From contig CBDCWQ010000020.1 in NCBI GenBank assembly GCA_965223435.1, positions 620,001 through 684,000 on the forward strand: a stretch of 64,000 bases of DNA, read 5' to 3'. Position 1 is the first letter of the stretch. Every line of letters starts with the position of its first letter. Under the pieces are notes generated by a model. That model ran no database searches. It had not been told where the DNA came from and saw nothing but the letters and a program-made list of their open reading frames with translations. The DNA comes from CBDCWQ01 sp965223435. GTDB taxonomy: Bacteria; Myxococcota; Kuafuiibacteriia; Kuafuiibacteriales; Kuafuiibacteriaceae. Shown one piece after another: positions 51,411-59,983 of the stretch. Both the position numbers and the translations under genes were made by a program.

Positions 51411-54020
51411 TCAGCGAGCGGCAGATGCTTGGCCGGCCTTTTGGATGTCCCTCGAGATTTTCGACGCCGCGCGGGCAAATTTCTCGCAGGCCTCGGGGGA
51501 CATCTTAGGCTTGATCGTCGCCGAGAGGCTGAGCACGCGATCTTCCAGAGCCTGAAGTTGATCCAGAGGCACCTCTTTCGATTTTTCGGCCAGCTCGTGG
51601 GAGAGGCGTTTCGCGCGTTCAGAGACAAAACGCCGGTCTAGGGCGACCGTTCTCAGTTTGGGCTCTAGAGCGCCGAAGCTTTTGTGGAGCTTGGCGATGT
51701 GTTTCTCCTTTTTCGCCGTGTTCCAAGCCTCGTTCTCTTCGGTGAGCCCCGGTATGATGTCGAGGTCAGCCAACGAGAGGCCTCGTTGCCGAGCGGCGGT
51801 TGCGAGCCGCGCTTTCAACTTGTCGGCTTCGACGCCAAAGCCGGTGATTTGAGGCTCCGGCTTCTTCTTTTCGACCATCTTGTTCACCTCGGCAGCAAAC
51901 GGGTTTGGCCTGGTACCGTCCTTGTTCCCGCCGGTGTTCACCGGAACTTGGGGTGTAACCCCAGAAAAACCGTTCGGGGGTGGTGGCGCTGGTTTGTGAT
52001 TGGGGTCTTGCTTTGGCGCTCCAGAAAGACCCGCGACCAGCGCGATGACCACCAAGATGGCGATGGCAAGCAACGCCACGATGAGGCCCGGTTGAATATC
52101 TACGCCCCGAACCATCGTTGTTTCTTCTGGGGTGTCCCCTTGCGCCGGACTTTTGGGCGGAGGGAATGCCTCGCCGCTGGGCGTGGACTCTTGGGGGTCT
52201 GGGAGGGTCGTGTTTCGGTCAAGGCGCTCTCGCTTTTCCGTGGTCGCCTTGGGGGGCTTACCCACCGCCCCCAAAGCTGCGTCCTCACTTTTCAAGCTCG
52301 AAGATCGGTCCGTGCCGTTTTGAGGGGCGGCGGATTCGGCTGGCTCTTTGGTCTTGAGTGCGGCGCCATCGCTCGCCGAATCGAGGACCACCGTAGCGGT
52401 CACGTCGTCAGTCCCAGCATGGTGGCCCGTCGCCGCCGTGCCCGCGGACGGTTGGGTGCTCGGCATGGTTTTGGCAAAGACCACCGGACCAGCGACCGGC
52501 TTTTTGGGTACGGTGGTTGGGGTTCTGGGCGGTGGGCGGGACGGCCTGTCGTCCGCCCTGTTTGAGGGCACAGTAGGCCCACTTGATTGGGCCCGAAGGG
52601 GGTTTTTCGGATCGGCTCCAGCCAGAGAATCCCCTTCCATGGAGCGATCGAGAATGGGATCGATGCCAAGCACCTTGAGCCGTTTTGATACGTCGCGATG
52701 ATTGGGATCGGTCCGGTACGCGGCTTGAAACCATTTTTTTGCTTTGTTTGCTTTTTGGCAATGCTCGTAAGCCAGGCCGATTTCAAACTTTAGGTTGGCA
52801 GCGGCGCGCCCGGAGGCGCCTTGCTCCAAGGCCTTTTTGAAATAGTGGATCGCGTTGGTCCACTCCTTCTTGTCCATATAACATTGGCCGATTTGTTCTA
52901 GAGCATCGACCGATCGAGAGCTGGCCAGTGCAGCGGCTTTGAATTCGCGAATCGCCTCATCAAAGCGTTCCAGTTGCCTGAGCGCGATGCCTAGATCGAA
53001 GCGATCTCGTGCGCTGGGGCCCCGAGGCATGCTGGGCGTGTCGGGCGACAAAGCGTTGCTCTTGAGTTTTTTGCTCGAGCGAAGCGGTGGAACTTTAACC
53101 TTGGGGATGGATAGGGACTTGATGCGTTCGATGACGGCTGCTGCGGTTTGCGGTCGGCTTTTGGGGCTCTTCTCCAAAAGACCCATGGCCAGCGTGTCGA
53201 GACCAAAAGCGGACTTGGGTGCCGGTGGAATCGCGGTCAAATGCTTCTGTTGAATTTCGACGACACGTTTGGCCCGAAATGGGGGGCGTCCTTCCAGCAT
53301 TTCGTAGAGTATGACGCCCAATGAGTAGAGGTCGGCGAGTTCGTCCACTCTCTCCCCCGTGATCTGTTCCGGTGCCATGTACGTGGGGGTTCCCACAAAC
53401 TGCCCAGTCTTGGTGAGCCAGGCTTCTTCATGTTCGGGGCTTGCGGCGCGGACCAGGCCGAAATCAAGGATCTTGACCTTGTCGCCTTTGGGGTCCTCGG
53501 TGACCATCACGTTGCTTGGCTTGAGGTCGCGGTGGACAAATCCTTGACCGTGGGCTTCCCGAAGACCTTCCGCGATCTGGCGTACGATATGGGCACTACG
53601 GTATGGGCCGAGGGGGCCCGTCTTGCGCACGATCCAGCGGAGTGTTCGTCCTTCTACGAGTTCCATCGTGAGGAAGGTGAGCCCGGTGGGTGTAGACCCG
53701 AAATCAACCACCGAAACGATGTTCGGGTGGTTCATCTTACTCATGGCGTGTGCTTCACGTCGGAAGCGCTCCGCCAAGATTTGGTTCGACGCGACTTCGC
53801 CAAAAAGAACTTTGATGGCGTAGTCGCGGTCGAGAACTTGGTGGCGAGCCCGATACACCCGAGCCATGGCGCCGTCGCCCAGATGACCGATGACATTATA
53901 CCGATCGACCTCGGTGCCGATGAGCGGATCGGTGTTGAAGACCCGAAGCCTTGTGCCATCAATTCCACAAAATTCTACTTTTGTGGCGTACGGTGTCAGG
54001 CACCGTGGGCAGCTTCGCAT
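51411..54020 (-). CDS. Transmembrane Ser/Thr protein kinase with zinc ribbon and TPR domain
   Basis: About 869 residues. A short N-terminal Cys motif (C4, C7, C18: CPRC...FCGIDG) is a partial zinc ribbon common on Myxococcota kinases. The kinase domain has GHLGDGAMARV (45-55), K70 in YAIK, HRDLKPSN (163-170), DFG (186-188) and GTPTYMAPEQ. All catalytic residues are intact. A TPR module (about 335-455) is followed by a Pro/Ala/Asp-rich linker, one membrane helix (GLIVALLAIAILVVIALVAGLSG) and an extracytoplasmic helical domain. I start at ATG 54020; the frame is open 60 codons further upstream but those residues look non-coding. The TPR module closely resembles the C-terminus of the large TPR protein at 60 kb. 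Confidence 0.9.
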   Translation of the reverse strand: MRSCPRCLTPYATKVEFCGIDGTRLRVFNTDPLIGTEVDRYNVIGHLGDGAMARVYRARHQVLDRDYAIKVLFGEVASNQILAERFRREAHAMSKMNHPNIVSVVDFGSTPTGLTFLTMELVEGRTLRWIVRKTGPLGPYRSAHIVRQIAEGLREAHGQGFVHRDLKPSNVMVTEDPKGDKVKILDFGLVRAASPEHEEAWLTKTGQFVGTPTYMAPEQITGERVDELADLYSLGVILYEMLEGRPPFRAKRVVEIQQKHLTAIPPAPKSAFGLDTLAMGLLEKSPKSRPQTAAAVIERIKSLSIPKVKVPPLRSSKKLKSNALSPDTPSMPRGPSARDRFDLGIALRQLERFDEAIREFKAAALASSRSVDALEQIGQCYMDKKEWTNAIHYFKKALEQGASGRAAANLKFEIGLAYEHCQKANKAKKWFQAAYRTDPNHRDVSKRLKVLGIDPILDRSMEGDSLAGADPKNPLRAQSSGPTVPSNRADDRPSRPPPRTPTTVPKKPVAGPVVFAKTMPSTQPSAGTAATGHHAGTDDVTATVVLDSASDGAALKTKEPAESAAPQNGTDRSSSLKSEDAALGAVGKPPKATTEKRERLDRNTTLPDPQESTPSGEAFPPPKSPAQGDTPEETTMVRGVDIQPGLIVALLAIAILVVIALVAGLSGAPKQDPNHKPAPPPPNGFSGVTPQVPVNTGGNKDGTRPNPFAAEVNKMVEKKKPEPQITGFGVEADKLKARLATAARQRGLSLADLDIIPGLTEENEAWNTAKKEKHIAKLHKSFGALEPKLRTVALDRRFVSERAKRLSHELAEKSKEVPLDQLQALEDRVLSLSATIKPKMSPEACEKFARAASKISRDIQKAGQASAAR

Positions 54021-54347
54021 GACCCGTTTTCCAACGGGGCTCTTTTGCCGGGGTCTCGCCAGGATGCTGCTAACGTTAGCCTGGCTAAGTCCTTGTTTCA
54101 ACTGAACGAAAACATCGTCGGTGGACCCGTAGGGGGCATCGTGGGGAGGGGTCTTGAAGCCGGAAACGATGTGGGTCGGAGCAAAGACCGCATTTTGCAC
54201 AAACCCATGCCAAAACGGGCCGCATCACGCCTCACCGTTGTGTCTTGGACGTCTTGTTCCTCGTTTTGGCAGCGGTCCCTCGGCCGTACAAAGAATGTAC
54301 GTTGTCAGAGGAGACGGGACGAGAAGTAGGGCAATATCGCCTTACAC
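54021..54347. other. Intergenic region with 12-base palindrome
   Basis: About 327 bases between the 3-prime end of clpA and the start of the Ser/Thr kinase gene. It must hold the kinase promoter. It contains a perfect 12-base palindrome, GCTAACGTTAGC (54069-54080), flanked by CCAGG and CCTGG, roughly 50 bases upstream of the kinase start, which could be an operator. No other gene is seen. Confidence 0.4.
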
Positions 54348-56660
54348 CTACACTTTGGCGGTTGCGGCGGTAGAACCGTGTTCATCCGGTTTGTCGGTCT
54401 CGGAGAATCGCATGTTGAGCTTTTGCTCATCTTTGGGGCCGATGACGTCAATGTCGACGTGACCTCCGTTCTTGAGTTCTCCAAAAAGGATGGCATCGGC
54501 GAGCGGGCGTTTGATCTCGTTTTGGATCAAACGATCCATGGGGCGGGCTCCGTACTGTTCTGAATATCCTCTCTTGGCCAGCCAAGAACGGGCACTTTTG
54601 CTGAGATCTATGGTGACCTTCTTGGCCGCCAGCTGCACATCAAGGGCGTTGATGAATTTGTCGACAACCATCAGCACCACTTTTTCGGGCAAGTGCTCAA
54701 AGTTGATGATGGCGTCGAGTCGATTGCGAAACTCCGGAGAGAAAGTCCGTTCGAGGGCCTTGTTCGGGTCGCCTATTTGGCCGGATCGCGAGAACCCTAT
54801 TTTGTTTGCGGTCAGCTCTCTTGCTCCGGCGTTGGTTGTCATGATGAGCGCGACGTTCCGAAAGTCGGCCTTGCGCCCGTTGTTGTCGGTGAGCGTGGCA
54901 TGATCCATCACTTGCAGAAGAATATTATAGATATCCGGGTGCGCTTTTTCGATTTCATCGAGGAGAAGGACACAATGGGGTGTTTTGCGAACCGCGTCGG
55001 TAAGCAGCCCGCCCTGGTCGAAGCCCACGTAGCCTGGCGGGGCTCCAATGAGGCGCGAGACGGTGTGCTTTTCCATGTACTCGGACATGTCAAAGCGAAG
55101 AAATTCTACACCCAGCACGCGGGCCAATTGTTTGGCGAGCTCCGTTTTGCCCACCCCGGTTGGGCCCGCAAAAAGGAACGAGCCGACGGGTTTTTGTGGG
55201 CTGCCGAGCCCCGAGCGGCTGAGCTTGATGGCCTCCGCGACTTTTTCTACGGCCTTGTCTTGCCCGAAGATCACCAAGCGGAGCTCTTTTTCGAGGTTAA
55301 ACAAAGCGTTGCGATCGTCGGCGGAGACACTTCTGGGCGGAATTCGCGCCATCTTTGCAATGACTTTTTCGATGTCCGAAGGGCGAATCTTCTTTTTGCG
55401 CTTTTGGGTGGGCACCAGGTGCTGTGCTGCGCCCGCCTCATCGATAACGTCGATGGCTTTGTCTGGAAGGAAGCGCTCGTTGATGTGCTTGGCCGCCAGT
55501 TCGGCGGCTACCCGAAGGGCCGATGTGGTGTACTGGACTTTGTGGTGATCCTCATAGTGAGACTTGAGGCCTTTGAGGATCTCGATGGTTTCGCTGACGC
55601 TCGGCTCGTCGACCTGGATTTTCTGAAAGCGGCGGGCGAGCGCATGGTCTTTTTCGATGGAGGCTTTGTAGTCCTGATGGGTGGTTGAACCCATGCACCT
55701 CAGTTGCCCCGACTGGAGCGCGGGCTTGATCAGGTTGGCGGCATCCAGGGAGCCATCTTGAGTCGAGCCCGCCCCAACAACCGTGTGGATTTCATCGATG
55801 AACAAGATGGCGCCTGGGATCTCTTTCAGTTCATTGAGAACGCCCTTGAGGCGTTCCTCGAAATCGCCGCGGAACTTTGTTCCCGCGAGCAGGGACCCCA
55901 TGTCCAACGAGAAGATGGTGGCCTCCTCGAGGGCCTCAGGGACCTCCTTTTGGTGGATGCGAAGGGCAAGGCCCTCCGCAAGGGCGGTTTTTCCGACGCC
56001 CGGGTCTCCAACGTAGATGGGGTTGTTTTTGCGCCGTCGGCAGAGGACTTGCATGGTGCGCTCAAGTTCTCGGTTTCTGCCGATCAGCGGATCGATGCGC
56101 CCTGCGGCAGCCTCACTGTTGAGGTCGCTTGCGTAGGCTTCCAAAGGGTTTTTTTGGGGCTTTTCTTCGCCCTGGGGGCCGACGGCAGGCGCCTTGTCTT
56201 CAAATCCGTGATCGCCTGGCTGAGGGCTTTTTGCGATGCCGTGCGATATGTATCGGATCACGTCCAGTCGGGTGATGCCCTGTTTTTCGAGAAGGTAGAC
56301 TGCGTATGAGTCTCGCTCACGGTAGAAGGCGACCAGAAGGTTGCTGGAGTCCATCTCGTTTTTTCCCGACGAGTGCACGTGCATGACTGCGCGCTGAAAC
56401 ACGCGCTGAAATGCGACGGTCTGCTGGGGGTCTTGATGCACGCCCTCCGGCAGGGGTTTCATGTCGGTTTCAAAAAAACGTTCGAGTCCAGCCTTGAAGG
56501 ATTCGATGTTGCCCCCGCATGCCTTGAGAATACGCTGCCCGCTTTCGTCGTTTAAAAGGGCAAACAGCACGTGCTCTAAGGTGACAAATTCATGCCGCCG
56601 CTCAGATGCGTCGTTGAAGGCCAGGGCCAGGGTGTCTTTGAGCGCTTGCGTATATTCCAT
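54348..56660 (-). CDS. clpA: ATP-dependent Clp protease ATP-binding subunit ClpA
   Basis: A 770-residue AAA+ unfoldase. An N-domain (1-140) binds ClpS. The first AAA module has Walker A GDPGVGKT (218-225) and Walker B ILFIDE (285-290). The second has Walker A GPTGVGKT (499-506) and CVLLLDEIE. The ClpP-docking loop tripeptide IGF is present in ANKIGFSRSG. There is no ClpB-type middle coiled coil, which supports ClpA. It forms hexamers that unfold N-degron and tagged substrates into ClpP. It begins two bases after clpS on the same strand, the classic clpSA operon. clpP is not in the window. The C-terminal tail is slightly longer and rich in Lys, Asp and Thr. Confidence 0.96.
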   Translation of the reverse strand: MEYTQALKDTLALAFNDASERRHEFVTLEHVLFALLNDESGQRILKACGGNIESFKAGLERFFETDMKPLPEGVHQDPQQTVAFQRVFQRAVMHVHSSGKNEMDSSNLLVAFYRERDSYAVYLLEKQGITRLDVIRYISHGIAKSPQPGDHGFEDKAPAVGPQGEEKPQKNPLEAYASDLNSEAAAGRIDPLIGRNRELERTMQVLCRRRKNNPIYVGDPGVGKTALAEGLALRIHQKEVPEALEEATIFSLDMGSLLAGTKFRGDFEERLKGVLNELKEIPGAILFIDEIHTVVGAGSTQDGSLDAANLIKPALQSGQLRCMGSTTHQDYKASIEKDHALARRFQKIQVDEPSVSETIEILKGLKSHYEDHHKVQYTTSALRVAAELAAKHINERFLPDKAIDVIDEAGAAQHLVPTQKRKKKIRPSDIEKVIAKMARIPPRSVSADDRNALFNLEKELRLVIFGQDKAVEKVAEAIKLSRSGLGSPQKPVGSFLFAGPTGVGKTELAKQLARVLGVEFLRFDMSEYMEKHTVSRLIGAPPGYVGFDQGGLLTDAVRKTPHCVLLLDEIEKAHPDIYNILLQVMDHATLTDNNGRKADFRNVALIMTTNAGARELTANKIGFSRSGQIGDPNKALERTFSPEFRNRLDAIINFEHLPEKVVLMVVDKFINALDVQLAAKKVTIDLSKSARSWLAKRGYSEQYGARPMDRLIQNEIKRPLADAILFGELKNGGHVDIDVIGPKDEQKLNMRFSETDKPDEHGSTAATAKV

Positions 56661-56662
56661 CG

Positions 56663-56974
56663 CTATTCTGGTTCCACGGTGACTTCGAGGGGAAAGTCGT
56701 TCTTGCGGGCCAGCTCGACGGTTTGGGCCACTTTGGTTTCAGCCACTTCCCGGGTAAAGACGCCGGCGACGCCTCTCCCCGATGTGTGCACATGCATCAT
56801 GATCTTGTAAGCGCTGGCCTCGTCGTGATGGAACACACCCATCAGCAACGACACGACAAATTCCATGGTGGTGTAGTCGTCGTTGTGGAAGAGGACACGG
56901 TACATCGGAGGTTTTTGGGTTGTTTCCTCCGACCGGACTACGGTTTCTGTATTGCCATCCGTTTTTGTTGCCAT
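56663..56974 (-). CDS. clpS: ClpS adaptor protein
   Basis: A 103-residue adaptor that delivers N-degron substrates to ClpA. After a 20-residue flexible N-terminal extension, the core shows PPMYRVLFHNDDYTTMEFVVSLL and HDEASAYKIMMHVHTSGRGVAGVFTREVAETK, with the Asn-Asp-Asp of the N-degron pocket and the conserved His. Length and order are standard. It is immediately upstream of clpA (two-base spacing), so they are translated together. A 172-base region separates it from trpS, which reads in the same direction. Confidence 0.96.
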   Translation of the reverse strand: MATKTDGNTETVVRSEETTQKPPMYRVLFHNDDYTTMEFVVSLLMGVFHHDEASAYKIMMHVHTSGRGVAGVFTREVAETKVAQTVELARKNDFPLEVTVEPE

Positions 56975-57146
56975 GCGGTTCCTCGTTCAGCTGGCGACTG
57001 CACTTCATGGGAGTCACGCCCACCGAAGCGTCAAGCGCCTTCTGAATACCTTATGCTCACTGGGTATCTTACCTCGTTTCGTATCGGGTCTGGGCGCTTT
57101 GTCCTCACGAAGTCGCTGGCCGCAATCCCAAGAGAACATTAGGGGA

Positions 57147-58208
57147 CTACCCTGTGCCTGGCCCCGTGCCGGTGGCTTGCCTCACCCGCGCGAGCACCCC
57201 CTCGGCGACGGCACGGGCCCGGTCTTTCCCCTCAGCGAGCAGACGATCCAGGTAACCCTTGTCTGCCATGAGCCGATCGTATTCCTTCCGTGGCTCCTCG
57301 AATTGAGACTTGAGCACTTCCAGCAAGCGCTTTTTCGCGTGCCCCCACCCAAAATAGTTCTCAGAGGCGCTCTCGAACGCAGTGTCCGGCTTTTTCGGAT
57401 CCTGTCGCCCGCTTTGGTAGGCTTGTTCGAGCGCTTGGTGCTGCTCGGGGGCCGCGAGGCAGCGGTATAACGCCATGATCGGATCATTTTTGGGCTCAAG
57501 AGGCTCACCAAAGGCTGTGGAGTCGGTTTTGATGGACATCACGGTGTTCTTGAGCGCCTTGTCCGAAACAAAGAGCTGGATGGTGTTGTCGTAGCTTTTC
57601 GACATTTTTCGACCGTCGGTCCCCGGAATGGTCATCACCGTGTCGTCTATTCTCGGCGTTGGGATTTTGAGGACGTCGCCATAGCGGTTGTTGAATCTGC
57701 GGGCTGCTTCCTGGGCGATCTCGAGGTGCTGCTTTTGGTCCCGGCCCACCGGTACCACGTCGGCGTCAAAGAGCAATATGTCCGCCGCCATCAATACCGG
57801 GTAGGAATACAAACCATGGCTGATGTCTTCTTCTTTCAGGTCTTTGGCTTTGGCATCTTTATAGGAATGGGCTCGGTTCAAAAGCCCCTTGGGGATCACG
57901 CATGACAGAGCCCACGCGAGGTTGGTGATTTCGGGAATGTCGCTTTGCCGATAGAAAACGACCCGCTCAGGGTCGAGCCCGAACGCGAGCCAGGCTGCAG
58001 CCACGGCGTAGGTTTGCTCTCGAAGGGCCTCGGGATCGGGCAAAATGGTCAGGGCGTGGAGATCCGCAATGAACAGAAAAGACTCGAATGTCCGGGTGAG
58101 TTCGATGGCGGGCTGGATCGCGCCCAGGTAGTTGCCGAGGTGGGGCACGCCGGTAGGCTTGATGCCGGTGAGGATGCGCCCGAGAACGTCGTCCGCCATG
58201 GCGGCCAT
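57147..58208 (-). CDS. trpS: Tryptophanyl-tRNA synthetase
   Basis: About 353 residues, a class I aminoacyl-tRNA synthetase charging tRNA-Trp. The HIGH-type signature is PTGVPHLGNYLGAI, and the KMSKS loop is intact (GRKMSKSYDN). The family-typical DQKQHLEIAQEAARRFN and the Rossmann fold segments are present. The frame remains open to 58382, but those upstream residues are not TrpS-like and overlap the divergent glutaredoxin gene. Start is at one of two ATGs, 58208 or 58199, nine bases apart. No Trp-responsive leader is evident in the short 77-base spacer shared with the glutaredoxin gene. Confidence 0.95.
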   Translation of the reverse strand: MAAMADDVLGRILTGIKPTGVPHLGNYLGAIQPAIELTRTFESFLFIADLHALTILPDPEALREQTYAVAAAWLAFGLDPERVVFYRQSDIPEITNLAWALSCVIPKGLLNRAHSYKDAKAKDLKEEDISHGLYSYPVLMAADILLFDADVVPVGRDQKQHLEIAQEAARRFNNRYGDVLKIPTPRIDDTVMTIPGTDGRKMSKSYDNTIQLFVSDKALKNTVMSIKTDSTAFGEPLEPKNDPIMALYRCLAAPEQHQALEQAYQSGRQDPKKPDTAFESASENYFGWGHAKKRLLEVLKSQFEEPRKEYDRLMADKGYLDRLLAEGKDRARAVAEGVLARVRQATGTGPGTG

Positions 58209-58285
58209 GGTGGGGCGAAACGGTTCTTGAGTCCAGCCGCTTGGCAAACATTGACAAGTGCGACCGCCTTGGGGATCCATAGGGG

Positions 58286-58618
58286 ATGTCTGAAGCAGAT
58301 CTGGCGTTAGAGATTCGGGAGAAGATTCAAAAGGTTCTCGAGTCCCACGATACCGTTCTTTACATGAAGGGTCAGCCGGCACTTCCCCAGTGTGGCTTTT
58401 CCGCGCAAGTGGTGCAGATTCTTCGCCACTTCGATGTTCCGTTTCACGCCGTGAATGTCCTCGCCGACCAAGACGTTCGAGAGGGTATCAAGGCCTACAA
58501 CAACTGGCCCACTATTCCCCAGCTGTTCCACAAAGGAAAGTTCGTCGGAGGATGCGATATCGTCACCGAAATGGCTCAGTCCGGTGAGCTCGGGGCGGTC
58601 CTCGGCGTGGCCGACTAA
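58286..58618 (+). CDS. grxD: Monothiol glutaredoxin (Grx4/GrxD type)
   Basis: A 110-residue monothiol glutaredoxin with the CGFS active site (C36), the preceding VLYMKG, and the glutathione-binding TIPQLF and GGCDI segments. Proteins of this type carry or transfer [2Fe-2S] clusters, often with BolA partners, rather than reducing disulfides. Length is standard. It is divergent from trpS and converges on the ExeA-like ATPase gene, with a strong inverted repeat in between. The N-terminal eight residues are typical helix-forming leader; the ATG at 58286 is the only reasonable start. Confidence 0.94.
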   Translation: MSEADLALEIREKIQKVLESHDTVLYMKGQPALPQCGFSAQVVQILRHFDVPFHAVNVLADQDVREGIKAYNNWPTIPQLFHKGKFVGGCDIVTEMAQSGELGAVLGVAD

Positions 58619-58649
58619 GAGACGGGGCACCGGGGATGATGGGAGCACC

Positions 58650-58717
58650 GGGGACAGGCACCCCATCTCAAGACGTGACGCTTTGTGCTTCCCCCTTCAG
58701 ATGGGGTGCCTGTCCCC
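58650..58717. terminator. Inverted repeat overlapping the end of the ExeA-like gene
   Basis: A 19-base perfect inverted repeat: GGGGACAGGCACCCCATCT (58650-58668) and its complement (58699-58717) with a 30-base loop. It lies between the convergent grxD and ExeA-like genes, where a shared terminator is expected. The right arm supplies the last codons and the TGA of the ExeA-like gene. The core GGGGACAGGCACC resembles dispersed palindromes seen near RAYT-type elements in other genomes, so it may be a mobile repeat captured at the gene end. Confidence 0.6.
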
Positions 58718-59866
58718 TCTCCCGCTCTGTGCTCCAAGCGCGGGAAGCGCACTTTCGAGTTTTTCGAGGCGCTTAAGTTCACTGTCAATCTCACGGGCAG
58801 GGTTGAACCAGAGCTCGTCGCTGTCTCTGTCTGTGCTTTCGAAGTTTTGCGCCCCTTCGTCGCTTGAAAGTGCGGCAGCGGTTCCCCGCCTTCTGGGTTC
58901 GACGGCCTTTCGGCGCCGGACACCGTGGTTTGCTTGCTGCCCTTGGTGTGTTTGGCGCCCCTGACGAAGGACTTCAAGCTCCTTCGGCCGAAGCGTGGGG
59001 AGCTGACTGGCGCCCTGGGCATTGTCGTAGTCGGAATCGGTGTAGTCTCGTTCGGTGGGAAGAAGCAAGCTGGTGGCGACCTGACGAACGATGTGCTCCG
59101 TGATGAGCGGCCTTTTTCGCAGAGCGCCTTCTAAGAGGGCATTGTCGCAAACCGTGTTGATCAGCCTCGGAACACCCTCGGAGGCGATGTAAACAGCCCG
59201 GATGGCTTCCGCCTCAATGATGGGGCCTTGGGCGCCGGCATGACGCAGTCGGTGTCGAATGTAAGCGTCGGTGGATACAAGATCAAACGGGCCGAGACGG
59301 ATTCGCTGGGCGACCCGCTGGGCGAGCGGGGGATCGACCGAAAGATTTTGTTCTATTTCGGGAAGTCCAAAGAACACAAAGGAAAGAAGTTTGTGTCCCG
59401 GAATCTCGAGGTTGAGAAGCCCCCGGAACTCTTCCATCAGGGTCTGAGTAGAGAGCATCTGGGCTTCGTCGACAAGCACCACGGCCTTTTTTTGCGCGCG
59501 GTGAATCGCCAACAATCGCTCGAAGAGTTGGCTGAGAATTTGAAGCTTGTCCTTCGCAGGCTGTTCGACGCCAAGCTGCAAGGCGATGTGCCGAACCAGC
59601 CAGTCGGGCTGCACGTCTCGGTGGATGATCACCATCATGACCGCCTCGTAGGAATCGGTCGGGAGGCTTGCGATGAGGCGGCGGGCCAGTGTGGTTTTGC
59701 CCGTTCCGATTCCGCCGACCAGAACCGAGAGGCCCTTCATGGCGTCCAGGCCGTAGCGAAGTCTCACGAGCGCTTCGCTGTGCTGCGCGGCGTCGTAGTA
59801 TGCTTGGTTGACAGGAGCGTTGGAAAACGGGTCCTTGTGGAGGCCATAGTAGGATAGGTAGTTCAT
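58697..59866 (-). CDS. ExeA-like AAA ATPase
   Basis: About 389 residues. The opening MNYLSYYGLHKDPFSNAPVNQAYYDAAQHSEALVRLRYGLDAMKGLSVLVGGIGTGKTTL is typical of ExeA/GspA-type ATPases; Walker A is GGIGTGKT (51-58) and Walker B is AVVLVDEAQ. An arginine-finger region and the C-terminal lid (EGVPRLINTVCDNALLEG) follow. After about residue 280 there is a charged, low-complexity tail with no domain. In type II secretion such ATPases help insert secretins; related ones occur in pilus and exopolysaccharide loci. I start at ATG 59866 because family members begin exactly there; upstream sequence is not conserved-looking. It follows the large TPR gene by 117 bases. Confidence 0.85.
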   Translation of the reverse strand: MNYLSYYGLHKDPFSNAPVNQAYYDAAQHSEALVRLRYGLDAMKGLSVLVGGIGTGKTTLARRLIASLPTDSYEAVMMVIIHRDVQPDWLVRHIALQLGVEQPAKDKLQILSQLFERLLAIHRAQKKAVVLVDEAQMLSTQTLMEEFRGLLNLEIPGHKLLSFVFFGLPEIEQNLSVDPPLAQRVAQRIRLGPFDLVSTDAYIRHRLRHAGAQGPIIEAEAIRAVYIASEGVPRLINTVCDNALLEGALRKRPLITEHIVRQVATSLLLPTERDYTDSDYDNAQGASQLPTLRPKELEVLRQGRQTHQGQQANHGVRRRKAVEPRRRGTAAALSSDEGAQNFESTDRDSDELWFNPAREIDSELKRLEKLESALPALGAQSGRGDRHPI

Positions 59867-59983
59867 GGGCTTGCTATCGGTAGTCCGCGTCCGGACCGGA
59901 GGTGTCAAGCCAAAGAGAAGGCGTTTTGGGAGGCAAGCACTTTTTGGCCCTCCGGCGACAGTCCGATTCACGCTGGGGCGGTA

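Noticed and set aside
53990..54006. Palindrome ACGGTGTCAGGCACCGT resembling a dispersed REP unit
   Set aside because: It lies inside the kinase coding sequence and encodes the conserved N-terminal Cys motif region (PRCLTPYA), so codon content explains it.
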